This document shows, piece by piece, positions 1 to 7,845 of a stretch of DNA of 64,000 bases. Each line of letters starts with the position of its first letter. The first letter of the stretch is position 1. The position numbers and the translations under genes were made by a program. Origin of the DNA: Acidobacteriota bacterium (GTDB taxonomy: Bacteria > Acidobacteriota > Terriglobia > Acidiferrales > UBA7541); contig JABCZJ010000007.1 of assembly GCA_013289715.1 (NCBI GenBank), positions 124,001-188,000 of the forward strand, read 5' to 3'. The notes below the pieces were generated by a model. The model searched no databases, was not told the DNA's origin, and worked only from the letters and a program-made list of their open reading frames with translations.

Positions 1-1
1 A

Positions 2-1156
2 GGAACAATCGTTACGGGCAAGGTGAAAAACGTGACGGACTACGGCGTGTTCGTGGACCTGGGCGGAATGGACGGGTTGCTCCACGTGAGCGACCTGGTT
101 TGGGGACGCGTGCCGCATCCTTCTTCGATCGTGAAGGCGGGCGACGACCTGCAAGTGCAAATTCTTAAATTCGACAAGGACAAGCAGCGCATTTCACTGG
201 GACGCAAGCAGCTGCTGCCCGATCCATGGGCTACCGTGCCGGAACGTTTTCCGGTGGGCGCGCGCGTACACGGGAAAGTGGTGGGAGTGACGGACTACGG
301 CGCGTTCGTGCAGATTGAGCCGGGCGTCGAGGGGCTGGTGCACGTCAGCGAGATGAGCTGGTCGAAGCGGACCAAGCACCCGGCGAAGATTGTGAAGGAA
401 GGCGATGAGCTGGAAGTGGTGGTGCTGGAAGTGAAGACGGATCAGCGCCGGATTTCGTTGGGGCTGAAGCAGACGCAACCCGATCCGTGGGATGCCGCGG
501 CGGAAAAATATCCGGTGGGCACGGTGGTGAGCGGAAGAATCCGCAACCTCGCGGATTTTGGCGCGTTCGTGGAAATCGAAGAGGGCATGGAAGGGCTGAT
601 CCACATCAGCGACGTGAGCTGGACCGAGCGGATCAAGCATCCCAGCGAGAAATTCAAGAAGGGCGATACGGTGGAAGCGAAAGTCCTGAAAGTGGATTCG
701 CAGAACCGGCGGCTTTCCTTGGGCATCAAGCAACTGAAGGATATCTGGGCGGATTGGTTCGCGGAGCACAAGGTCGGCGACATTTTGAAAGGCAAAGTGG
801 CGCGCACTACCGATTTCGGGGCTTTCGTTGAGCTGGCGGAAGGCATTGAGGCGCTTTGCCATGTTTCCGAGATCGAAGAGCGGCGACCGAAAGGCGATCG
901 CGACAAGGAAAAGGCGGCGCGCGGCGCTCGTGTGACGGCTGTCTTGACAACCGGGCACGAGTACGAATTCAAGATCCTGCGTCTGGAACCCGAGCAGCAC
1001 AAAATCAGCTTGAGCTATCGCGCGGCGCAGAAGCAGGTGGAGCGGCAGGAGATCGAATCGTACCGGGCGGCTGCGGCACCGACGCCGCGGGCGCCGAAAC
1101 CTTCGCCGACGGCTACGATTGGCGACGCGATTATGGCGAAACGGCAATCGTCTTAA
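2..1156 (+). CDS. rpsA: 30S ribosomal protein S1, 3' part (5' end outside window)
   Basis: Carboxy-terminal part of ribosomal protein S1, which binds mRNA on the 30S subunit and helps position it for initiation. The reading frame is already open at base 2, so the gene starts upstream. I see four S1 (OB-fold) repeats, each with the TDYG/ADFG-FV...GL-H-S pattern and each ending in a SLG-KQ-type strand. By comparison with six-domain S1 proteins, these match repeats 3 (cut), 4, 5 and 6. The last repeat is the most divergent (CHVSEIEE) and is followed by a Lys/Arg/Pro-rich tail ending at a TAA stop. Nothing suggests a broken gene; the truncation is only the window edge. An HU/IHF-type gene follows after about 170 bp, as it does in many bacteria where rpsA and an IHF subunit are neighbours. 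Confidence 0.95.
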   Translation, partial: GTIVTGKVKNVTDYGVFVDLGGMDGLLHVSDLVWGRVPHPSSIVKAGDDLQVQILKFDKDKQRISLGRKQLLPDPWATVPERFPVGARVHGKVVGVTDYGAFVQIEPGVEGLVHVSEMSWSKRTKHPAKIVKEGDELEVVVLEVKTDQRRISLGLKQTQPDPWDAAAEKYPVGTVVSGRIRNLADFGAFVEIEEGMEGLIHISDVSWTERIKHPSEKFKKGDTVEAKVLKVDSQNRRLSLGIKQLKDIWADWFAEHKVGDILKGKVARTTDFGAFVELAEGIEALCHVSEIEERRPKGDRDKEKAARGARVTAVLTTGHEYEFKILRLEPEQHKISLSYRAAQKQVERQEIESYRAAAAPTPRAPKPSPTATIGDAIMAKRQSS

Positions 1157-1325
1157 GATTTAGGTCTCGCCGGGGGCGCGGGGGCGACGCCGGGCCGAGG
1201 TTATTTCTCTCAGGAAAATCATTTACCTTGCGGTAGATTGGTGATATGCAAGGACATGCGTTGCCCCTCCCTAACGCGTACACGGCCGAGTTTCAACCGA
1301 AATCTTAATGAGGAGGCTCTCACCC

Positions 1326-1703
1326 ATGGCAGAAGTTGCCGGAGAGCATGGAAACAAAGAACATACAATGACGAAGGCGGAACTCGTCGAAGAAGTCACG
1401 CGCGTCACGGAGCTGCCACGCAAGGAATCTGAAGCAGTGGTGGAGACGATTTTCGAGAGCATTATCGCCGCGCTGCAGGCGGACGATAAGATCGAAATCC
1501 GCGGCTTCGGCAGCTTCCGCACGCGGCAGCGGCGCGGGCGTACGGGCCGCAATCCCAAGACCGGGGCCAAGGTCGAAGTGCCTCCCAAGAAGATCCCCTA
1601 CTTCAAGCCGAGCAAGGAACTGAAAGACTACGTGAATAATCCGCGAGCGGCGGGGGCGGGTTCGGGCGAGCACGGCACTCCTACGAGCCATACGCAGAGT
1701 TGA
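1326..1703 (+). CDS. HU/IHF-family DNA-binding protein
   Basis: Histone-like DNA-bending protein, 125 aa, of the HU/IHF family; it forms dimers that bend and compact DNA. The family signature is plain: GFGSFRTRQRRGRTGRNP followed by KTG-K--VP-KK-P-FKPSKELK near residues 57-100. The ATG at 1326 was chosen because a perfect AGGAGG lies at 1311-1316, nine bases upstream; an in-frame ATG at 1308 overlaps that site and has none of its own. Compared with typical HU (about 90 aa) it has a short N-terminal extension (about 14 aa before MTKAELV) and a Gly/Ser/His-rich tail of about 20 aa. It could be an IHF subunit rather than HU; sequence alone does not decide. Downstream of rpsA, as is ihfB in proteobacteria. 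Confidence 0.93.
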   Translation: MAEVAGEHGNKEHTMTKAELVEEVTRVTELPRKESEAVVETIFESIIAALQADDKIEIRGFGSFRTRQRRGRTGRNPKTGAKVEVPPKKIPYFKPSKELKDYVNNPRAAGAGSGEHGTPTSHTQS

Positions 1704-1728
1704 GCGCGGACTTGGGGGACTGACCGCG

Positions 1729-2208
1729 ATGGATTATTTGTGGACGCCGTGGCGGTATCGCTACATCGCGGATCCCACGAAGGACGAAGGCTGCGTTTTC
1801 TGCGCGGCGTTGGCGGCGAAGGATGACGCCAAGACTTTGATCGTTTTTCGCGGGCATAAGAACTTCATTATCCTCAATCGTTATCCTTATACTTCCGGGC
1901 ATGTGATGGTGGTTCCTTACGTTCACTCGGCTGATCTTTCCGCGTGCGATTCCGATACCACGGCTGAAATGATGACTTTGGCGCAGCGGTCGCAGGCGGC
2001 TTTGGAGAAGACTTATCATCCGCAGGGCTACAACCTGGGGATGAACTTGGGGCGCGCGGCGGGGGCGGGCGTTACCGGGCATTTGCACATGCATGTGCTG
2101 CCGCGGTGGTCTGGGGATTCAAACTTTATGACAGTCGTTGGTGAGACGCGCGTGGAACCGGAAGATTTGGATACTACGTATGAAAAACTTCGCAAGACGC
2201 TCGCATAA
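1729..2208 (+). CDS. HIT-family nucleotide hydrolase/transferase
   Basis: 159-aa histidine-triad protein. HIT enzymes cleave or transfer nucleotides from substrates such as AMP-lysine, Ap4A or adenylylated compounds. The triad is intact as H118-L-H120-M-H122 in GHLHMHVLPRW, and the N-terminal half shows the usual N-Y-P-SGH-MV-P strand pattern (NRYPYTSGHVMVVPY). A CVFC pair (C22, C25) near the N-terminus resembles the zinc-binding cysteines of HinT/Ap4A-phosphorylase-like members. The N-terminal start MDYLWTPWRYRYI is typical of the Ap4A phosphorylase-like branch seen in Acidobacteria and Actinobacteria. The exact substrate is not deducible. It starts 25 bp after the HU gene and may be cotranscribed with it. 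Confidence 0.9.
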   Translation: MDYLWTPWRYRYIADPTKDEGCVFCAALAAKDDAKTLIVFRGHKNFIILNRYPYTSGHVMVVPYVHSADLSACDSDTTAEMMTLAQRSQAALEKTYHPQGYNLGMNLGRAAGAGVTGHLHMHVLPRWSGDSNFMTVVGETRVEPEDLDTTYEKLRKTLA

Positions 2209-2293
2209 CGGTTGACGGGGCGTTCGACTGCGTAGAACAAGCACCGTCGCGTTCACACTCCGTAACTACCCACACCATCGCTAAGGTTCAGCT

Positions 2294-3100
2294 ATGACTG
2301 GCCAGGAAAGATTGAGGTTCATCAGGGCAAAGATCGCACGAGCCAAGAAGCATGTATCTGAATTGGAGCGCGCGGCTCACGCTTTCTTACGCTCCCGTCC
2401 GTACGAGGTCAGCGGCGAACAGGATCCGCAAACGGGAGAGGTTGTCTACAGAGCAGTTAAGGTCGACGACGTTCCCCCCTCCATTGCCGCGATCAGCGCA
2501 GACGCTCTGCAAAATCTCAGGGGTGCTCTGGACCACCTGGCTTGTGATCTTGTTGAAATCTCCGGCCACCACGTGGAACGCAACACCGGATTCCCCATCT
2601 TCGCTTCTCTAGGAATATACAAAGCGCAAGCATCCGAGAAAATGCGCGGCATGCCGAGGGATGTGGTAGAGGCGATAGAAGCAATCAAACCGTACAAGGG
2701 TGGGAACCAGGTACTGTGGCGCCTTCACAGCTTGAACAATGTCAACAAACATCGTCTCCTGAATATCGTTGGTCTGGCCTCCCGTTTCCAATCCGTTACG
2801 CCGAGCGTTCTTGCATACCTTCGCAGGGAATGGAGCCATCGCTACGGTGCCTGGCCTGCGCCTGAAGCTGCCCCTGACGATTTGATCGAGTACGACCGGT
2901 GGCATCTCCCGTTAAAGAAGGGCGACGTGCTCTTCACGCTCCTGCCGGGTGTCGCAGCGGAAAGTACAGTCAGCTTCACATTCGATATCGCATTCTGCGA
3001 CGCAAAAGTAGCTGAGCGCTCACCGCTCCTGGCTCAAGTCGGTGAGATGACTGAGGCTGTCGAAGGCATCATTACAAGTTTTGAGCCGTATTTTGTCTGA
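2294..3100 (+). CDS. Hypothetical protein, 268 aa, HEPN-like appearance
   Basis: I do not recognise a characterised family. The protein is soluble and mostly helical: a charged N-terminal helix (RAKIARAKKHVSELERAAHAFL), a short strand region (PQTGEVVYRAVKV), then a helix with ALQNLRGALDHLACDLVE. This resembles a set of uncharacterised environmental-bacterial proteins with a 'NLR-ALDHL' helix that look HEPN-like, though no RxxxxH nuclease motif is convincing. A conserved-looking segment WRLHSLNNVNKHRLL follows in the middle. By eye, codon choice is less biased to G/C at third positions than in neighbouring genes, which may point to recent acquisition. There is no obvious operon partner: 85 bp separate it from the HIT gene and a different functional class follows. 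Confidence 0.7.
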   Translation: MTGQERLRFIRAKIARAKKHVSELERAAHAFLRSRPYEVSGEQDPQTGEVVYRAVKVDDVPPSIAAISADALQNLRGALDHLACDLVEISGHHVERNTGFPIFASLGIYKAQASEKMRGMPRDVVEAIEAIKPYKGGNQVLWRLHSLNNVNKHRLLNIVGLASRFQSVTPSVLAYLRREWSHRYGAWPAPEAAPDDLIEYDRWHLPLKKGDVLFTLLPGVAAESTVSFTFDIAFCDAKVAERSPLLAQVGEMTEAVEGIITSFEPYFV

Positions 3101-3231
3101 CGGTCGAGCATCGTGCTCGCGACAAGCCGGCGCTTGCAGCTTTGGAAGTTCGCGAAAGTCAGGGATTTTGCTTTCTTAATCTTGCTGTCCGGCCTAGAAT
3201 TTTGGTCCGTCTTTACGTCCGTGGAACATTC

Positions 3232-4392
3232 ATGGGGGATGAAGGAGTGAACCTGGAACTTAGCGAAGAACAGCAGTTGTTGCAGAAGAGCGTGCGGGAA
3301 TTTGCCGAGGCGGAAGTTCGGCCGCTGGCAAAAGAGAATGACGAGACGGGGAAATTTCCGCGCGGGTTATTTCAGAAGGCGGCGGAGCTGGGATTGACTG
3401 GTGTGGCCATTCCCGAAGCGGAGGGCGGCGCGGGGATGGATCACATCAGCTACGCGATTGTGGTGGAAGAGATTTCGCGGGTGTGCGCTTCGACCGGTGT
3501 GATTTTGTCGGTGCAGAATTCTTTGTATTGCGATCCGATTCATCGCTTTGGGACTGACGAGCAGAAGAAGAAATTTTTGCTGCCCTTCGCGCGCGGCGAA
3601 AAGATTGGATGCTACGCGCTTACCGAGCCACAGGCTGGGTCGAACGCGGCGGCGCTGGCGACCAAGGCTGTGCGCAAGGGCGACACGTACGTCATCAACG
3701 GCACGAAAGCGTGGATCACCAACGGCGGGGCGGCGGACGCAGCGATTGTGTACGTGAATACGCAGCCGGAGAAGGGCGAGAAGGGAATTACGGCGCTGGT
3801 CGTCGAAAAGGGCATGCCGGGATTTGCGGTGGGCAAGGAGGAAAAAAAGCTGGGGATTCATGCGACGGCTTGCACCGAGCTTTCTTTTAGTGATTGTGAA
3901 GTGTCCGCCGGGAATCGCATTGGCGCGGAAGGCGAAGGATATAAGGTTGCGCTTTCGACGCTGGATGGCGGGCGCATCGGCATCGCGGCGCAGGCTACCG
4001 GGATCGCGCAGGGCGCGTTCGAGGCGGCTCTGAGCTACGCGCAACAGCGCCAGGCGTTTGGGCATCCCATCGCGGATTTTCAGGCGATTCAATTTATGCT
4101 GGCGGATATGGCTACGGAGATTGATGCGGCGCGGCTGCTGCTGCGTCGCGCGGCGTGGAAACAGGATTCGGGAGCGCGATTTTCGATGGAAGCGGCGATT
4201 GCGAAGCTTTTCGCGAGCGAGATGTCCACTCGTGTGGCGCATCAAGCGATGCAGATTCACGGTGGATACGGGTATAGCAGCGAATATCCTGTCGAGCGCG
4301 CTTATCGCGACGCGCGCATCACGGAGATTTACGAAGGCACGAGTGAAATTCAACGGTTGGTGATTGCCGCGTGGGTTTTGAAGAATTATTAA
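3232..4392 (+). CDS. Acyl-CoA dehydrogenase
   Basis: 386-aa flavoprotein of the short/medium-chain acyl-CoA dehydrogenase family; it introduces the alpha-beta double bond in acyl-CoAs and passes electrons to ETF. The helical N-terminal domain begins LSEEQQLLQKSVREFA, the FAD/substrate region has ALTEPQAGSNAAA (residues 129-141) and W-TNGG, and the C-terminal domain has QIHGGYGYS and IYEGTSEIQ. E368 in the latter is at the place of the catalytic base of butyryl-CoA dehydrogenases. The open frame extends upstream to 3142, but the family normally begins near LxLxEEQ, so I take ATG 3232; GTG 3247 is another option. The length is normal. Likely substrate is a short- or branched-chain acyl-CoA. It stands alone, with no ETF or beta-oxidation genes nearby. 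Confidence 0.92.
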   Translation: MGDEGVNLELSEEQQLLQKSVREFAEAEVRPLAKENDETGKFPRGLFQKAAELGLTGVAIPEAEGGAGMDHISYAIVVEEISRVCASTGVILSVQNSLYCDPIHRFGTDEQKKKFLLPFARGEKIGCYALTEPQAGSNAAALATKAVRKGDTYVINGTKAWITNGGAADAAIVYVNTQPEKGEKGITALVVEKGMPGFAVGKEEKKLGIHATACTELSFSDCEVSAGNRIGAEGEGYKVALSTLDGGRIGIAAQATGIAQGAFEAALSYAQQRQAFGHPIADFQAIQFMLADMATEIDAARLLLRRAAWKQDSGARFSMEAAIAKLFASEMSTRVAHQAMQIHGGYGYSSEYPVERAYRDARITEIYEGTSEIQRLVIAAWVLKNY

Positions 4393-4604
4393 TCGCTTTT
4401 CGTAGGCGACTTCCGGAAACGCAGGCCTTCACAGTTCGAAGAAAATCGATAGGTCGTGATTCCAACGGCGACTTTTGCCGAGGAATCGGTTTTTTCATCT
4501 GCGTACACGCAAAAAGTCGGTCCCTCACGCTCTGCTGCTGGTTCGGGAAGACCACAATCCCGCTTCCGTCGATCGCGCGTCATGTTCACTTCACGCGGGG
4601 CGTG

Positions 4605-5357
4605 CTAGTTCGGATGTTCGTGCTTGTGAATCTTGCGGCGAATGTCAGGCCAGAATTCCTTGGCCACGTTGCAGGCTGCATTCAACATGGTGTCCGTGCC
4701 CCATATGCTGACGGTATGGCCCAGCGTGCGCTGGCTCTCGGGATGGTAGGTGTTCGAGATGCCGGCGGCGACGGCGTTGCCCACGATCTCGGAGTAATTG
4801 AATTGTGCTGCGCCACGATCGGCGCGCGTCACGAAAATGCGGCTAACGGAATAGATGATGCGGCGCCGGGCGGAGCCGGTGCCGAGCTGGAAATAACGCG
4901 GGTCCTGATGCAGGAGCGCCGGGAACACGGAGGTGGTCATCAGGGTGCCGATTCCGGTGTCGGCGTAGAACGTGGCATAACGCTTCGCGTAACCTTGCAA
5001 TCCCTGCCCGTACGTCGGATCGCTGTCGCGGGCCTGTCCGGCCAGCGCGATCGCTCCGATAAAAGAAATGGTCACCGGATCGGACATGGTTTTCGCGGAG
5101 AGCAGGAATTTGGTCTTGGCTGAAAGCGGCGCGAAGTTGTCCTGTTTTTCAACAAAGGTATAGTCCGCCAGGACGAAGAACAGGCGATCGTTCTTCAAGG
5201 GAATTTGCTCTGCTGCGGGAGCGACACCGGGGGCTTCGGCGCTCGCCGGGGACGGTTGCTGAGCGTGCATGGGGAGCGCGCACAGTAGCGTCAGCGGAGC
5301 GATGACGCCGAGAAATCGGAGCGCTGTTCGCAATGGCAAATGAATCGGCGTGTGCAT
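4605..5357 (-). CDS. Secreted hypothetical protein, 250 aa
   Basis: The N-terminus is a clear signal peptide: positively charged start, hydrophobic FLGVIAPLTLLCAL, cleavage probably after MHA. The mature part starts Gln/Pro/Ala-rich, then contains aromatic- and glycine-rich segments (GQGLQGYAKRYATFYADTGI) and a long amphipathic stretch ending KHEHPN. The segment DPRYFQLGTGSARRRIIYSV followed by FNYSEIVGNAVAAGISNTYHP recalls uncharacterised exported proteins I associate with Acidobacteria; I cannot give a function. Probably periplasmic or outer-membrane associated. An AGGGGCG stretch lies upstream of the ATG. It is convergent with the acyl-CoA dehydrogenase gene, and the 212 bp between their ends show no gene. 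Confidence 0.72.
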   Translation of the reverse strand: MHTPIHLPLRTALRFLGVIAPLTLLCALPMHAQQPSPASAEAPGVAPAAEQIPLKNDRLFFVLADYTFVEKQDNFAPLSAKTKFLLSAKTMSDPVTISFIGAIALAGQARDSDPTYGQGLQGYAKRYATFYADTGIGTLMTTSVFPALLHQDPRYFQLGTGSARRRIIYSVSRIFVTRADRGAAQFNYSEIVGNAVAAGISNTYHPESQRTLGHTVSIWGTDTMLNAACNVAKEFWPDIRRKIHKHEHPN

Positions 5358-5523
5358 CGCCCCTATTCAGAGCAAGACGTTGCGGATCAGACGACTCGAT
5401 CGTGGCACCGGTTCGTGGTGGAATAAACCTGACCAAAAGTTCAGGTGTTTCCGGACGGTAACTGACCCGCTAGAACCCGGCGCACAAATGGTCACACTGC
5501 AGACGTGGCTCGCCACCGGACCG

Positions 5524-6186
5524 CTAATCGGATCGCACATTCTTACGGGGCCCGAATAATCGAACGGTTGCTTCGAACAAACGATCGAATAGCTTATACA
5601 TCCCTCGCTTACGATCGAAATGCGAAAATACCAGACCGCAAACAACGAGGACCAGTATGCAAAGCACAACGTAGCCCACGACGTTGCTGAGCCTCGCATC
5701 GATTGTGTAACTGCCGAATCGCGCACCGGACAGCGGTGGCTCCAGACCGGCAAGTCGCAGAGTTGGCCGAATGGCCAGCAGCACGCAGACCACAATCACC
5801 ACCAAGGCCGTGCTTTTCCAATGGTCGCTTAGCGGGCCCGTGCATACACCGGCCTGGTCGACCATCACGGATAGGTAGTGATCTTCCTTCTTCAACTTGC
5901 GGGCCGCGCCAATCCATGAAGCGAAATCTGCAGGGTTTTCCTTTCGCTTTCGCTTCGTTGCATTTTGTATTAGGTGTGCGATCTTCTTCTCATACCTGTT
6001 CCGATCGTAGTCGCGGTCAAACGCGTCGTTTACTTCCATCATGTCCGGCAGCGTCCATCCGGTTTCTGAGAAGTAGAGCATTTTGCGCTCGACTTCAGAC
6101 AGCGGAACATTTTCCCGTTGCGCTTCCGCGACAATTCCGGAAACCAGAAACTCTTTGGCTGCACGCGCTGTTCGAAACCGGTTCAT
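5524..6186 (-). CDS. Hypothetical membrane protein with two C-terminal helices
   Basis: About 220 aa. The soluble N-terminal half (AKEFLVSGIVAEAQREN, VPLSEVERKMLYFSETGWTL, then many Asp/Arg/Lys residues) looks like a helical cytoplasmic domain. Two transmembrane helices follow (STALVVIVVCVLLAI and VVGYVVLCILVLVVCGLVF), then a short basic tail. The SEVERKMLYFSET pattern occurs in uncharacterised acidobacterial proteins as I remember them; function unknown. The start is uncertain: I use the ATG at 6186 (MNRFRTARAAKEF), which matches how such proteins usually begin. In-frame starts at 6231 (ATG) and 6240 (TTG) would add 15-18 residues. None of the three has a good Shine-Dalgarno site. Divergent from the UvrC-like gene that begins at 6328. 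Confidence 0.7.
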   Translation of the reverse strand: MNRFRTARAAKEFLVSGIVAEAQRENVPLSEVERKMLYFSETGWTLPDMMEVNDAFDRDYDRNRYEKKIAHLIQNATKRKRKENPADFASWIGAARKLKKEDHYLSVMVDQAGVCTGPLSDHWKSTALVVIVVCVLLAIRPTLRLAGLEPPLSGARFGSYTIDARLSNVVGYVVLCILVLVVCGLVFSHFDRKRGMYKLFDRLFEATVRLFGPRKNVRSD

Positions 6187-6327
6187 AACGGAAGGGGATA
6201 CTACTCCGGCTGGCACGATGACGGGGAGCATTTTGAGCAAGGTGGTTTCGCTTTCCAGGCGGCCGCGCGGAAGCTCGTGCGTATACAGGCTTCGCGCTGG
6301 ATTTGTGCTCGGTGTATCCTCGTACGG

Positions 6328-7584
6328 ATGCTAGAGCTTGATGGTAGATTGGAATTCTTCGCGGACTTTGCGGCGGACTTTTTTGCTGCGATGCCGGCGC
6401 GGCCGGGAATCTTTCTACTGGAGATGCGCGGGGAGGGGACTGGCGCTGCGGCGCAGCCTTATCTGGCGCGGACTGCAGATATACGGCGGGCGGCGGAGCG
6501 GCTGTTGGGGACGCCGGAGGCTGCTTCGAAGCAATTGAATTTGCGCGAAGTGACTGCGCGGATTCGTTATCGCGTTACCGGATCGAAATTTGAGCAGAAC
6601 CTGGCTTTCTATCAGAATGCGCGCGTTTATTTTCCCTCGCGCTACCGAGCGCTGATGCGTTTGCGGCCACCGGCGATGTTGAAGGTGAATTTACGCAATT
6701 CGTATCCACGCTGCTACGTGACTCGGCGGATTCGTGGCGACGAAGGATTTTATTTTGGACCGTTTGGCTCACGGCGATCGGCGGAAGATTTCAGCGAGAG
6801 CTTTTTGGACCTTTTCAAGACGCGGCGTTGCCAGATCAAGATCCGGCGCGACCCTGAATATCCCGGCTGCATGTATTCGGAAATGAAAATGTGCCTGGCG
6901 CCGTGTTTTGCGGGATGCACGCAGGAGGAATATGACGTCGAGATCGGGCGCGTGCTGGAATCGCTGGAAACGACCGGCACGGCGTTGACCGAGCAACTGG
7001 CGCTGGAACGCAGCGCTGCGAGCGAGGCGCTGGATTTCGAGCGGGCGGCGGCGCTGCACAAACGGCTGGATAAGGTGACGGCGGTGTTGCGCGGGATGCC
7101 GGATTTGGCGCGGCGGATTGAGGAGCTGGACCTGGTGATTTTGCAGCGGTCGGCGGAACCGCAGACGATTGCCGTGTTCCCGGTGCGCGGCGGAATGCTG
7201 GAGGAGCCTTTGTTTTTGCGGTTCGCGGAGATTTCCAGCGAGCCGCGTTCGGTGGAAGCGATTTTGAAGGATGCGCTGGAGCCGGGATGGAACGCGGAGG
7301 GAAGCGAAACGACGGCGGGTGGGCGCGCGCGGAAACGCGACGAGGAAGAATCGGAAGTGGTTGCGCAGGAAAGGAATTTGCGAGCGCGGTATGGATTGCG
7401 CGCGGCTTCGCCAGATTGGCACGACCACCTGGCGCTCTTATCGCGATGGTTTTATTCCAAGCCGCGCGAGGGCGAGATCTTGTTCCGCGAGAAGGTCTGG
7501 CCGTACCGCCGGATGTTGCGCGCTTGCAGCCGATTGTTGGCGGGGCCGCAGCAGGTGCCGAATGCGCCGCATCCGCAGCAGTAG
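6328..7584 (+). CDS. Short UvrC/Cho-like protein with degenerate GIY-YIG domain
   Basis: 418 aa, resembling the N-terminal half of excinuclease UvrC. Recognisable blocks: a GIY-YIG-like start (RPGIFLLE, PYLARTADIRRAAERLL), the UvrC-type YFGPFGSRRSAEDF segment (residues 142-155), a cysteine-rich block PGCMYSEMKMCLAPC (179-193), and a UVR-like helix ASEALDFERAAALHKRL (about 231-247) as used to bind UvrB. The RNase-H-like and helix-hairpin-helix C-terminal half of UvrC is absent, as in Cho. The GIY tyrosine is Phe29 and the YIG motif reads YLA (45-47), so nuclease activity is doubtful. Start: ATG 6328, because the frame further upstream overlaps the divergent membrane-protein gene. It could be an accessory repair factor or a non-catalytic regulator. 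Confidence 0.8.
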   Translation: MLELDGRLEFFADFAADFFAAMPARPGIFLLEMRGEGTGAAAQPYLARTADIRRAAERLLGTPEAASKQLNLREVTARIRYRVTGSKFEQNLAFYQNARVYFPSRYRALMRLRPPAMLKVNLRNSYPRCYVTRRIRGDEGFYFGPFGSRRSAEDFSESFLDLFKTRRCQIKIRRDPEYPGCMYSEMKMCLAPCFAGCTQEEYDVEIGRVLESLETTGTALTEQLALERSAASEALDFERAAALHKRLDKVTAVLRGMPDLARRIEELDLVILQRSAEPQTIAVFPVRGGMLEEPLFLRFAEISSEPRSVEAILKDALEPGWNAEGSETTAGGRARKRDEEESEVVAQERNLRARYGLRAASPDWHDHLALLSRWFYSKPREGEILFREKVWPYRRMLRACSRLLAGPQQVPNAPHPQQ

Positions 7585-7634
7585 TTTTCGCGCCGTGTTG
7601 CAGTGCATTGGTAGCGACGCACTCAGCGCAGCAT

Positions 7635-7735
7635 AAAAAGCACATCCCTCGCTGCGTACCGCGCCCGTCTCGTCCCGCGACTGCGGCACGGGCAAGAAAA
7701 AGCGCGCGGCTCCGTTCCGGATGACACGCGATTTG
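7635..7735. repeat. Dispersed intergenic repeat, copy A
   Basis: About 100 bp between the UvrC-like and MFS genes. It matches 17058-17153 closely: both contain ATCCCTC-CTGCGT-CCGCGCCC, then ACTGCGG, GGGCAAGAAAAAGCGCG, CTCCGTTC-GGATGACA, and end near GCGATTTG. No open reading frame is shared, and both copies lie between genes, so this looks like a non-coding dispersed element of the REP or MITE kind and not a decayed gene. Confidence 0.75.
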
Positions 7736-7845
7736 TTTCATTGCTGAAACGTGAAGAAGGTTGCGGCCACCATGGACTGATGATTAGAGGTCGGCGAGCG
7801 GATTCGCGCCGGGCTCGTGGGAGATTGAGTCGTACAATTATAGTG

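Noticed and set aside
3105..3119. CGAGCA-TCG-TGCTCG hairpin after the 268-aa unknown gene
   Set aside because: Only 6 bp with no T-run; a hairpin of this size is expected by chance in GC-rich DNA.
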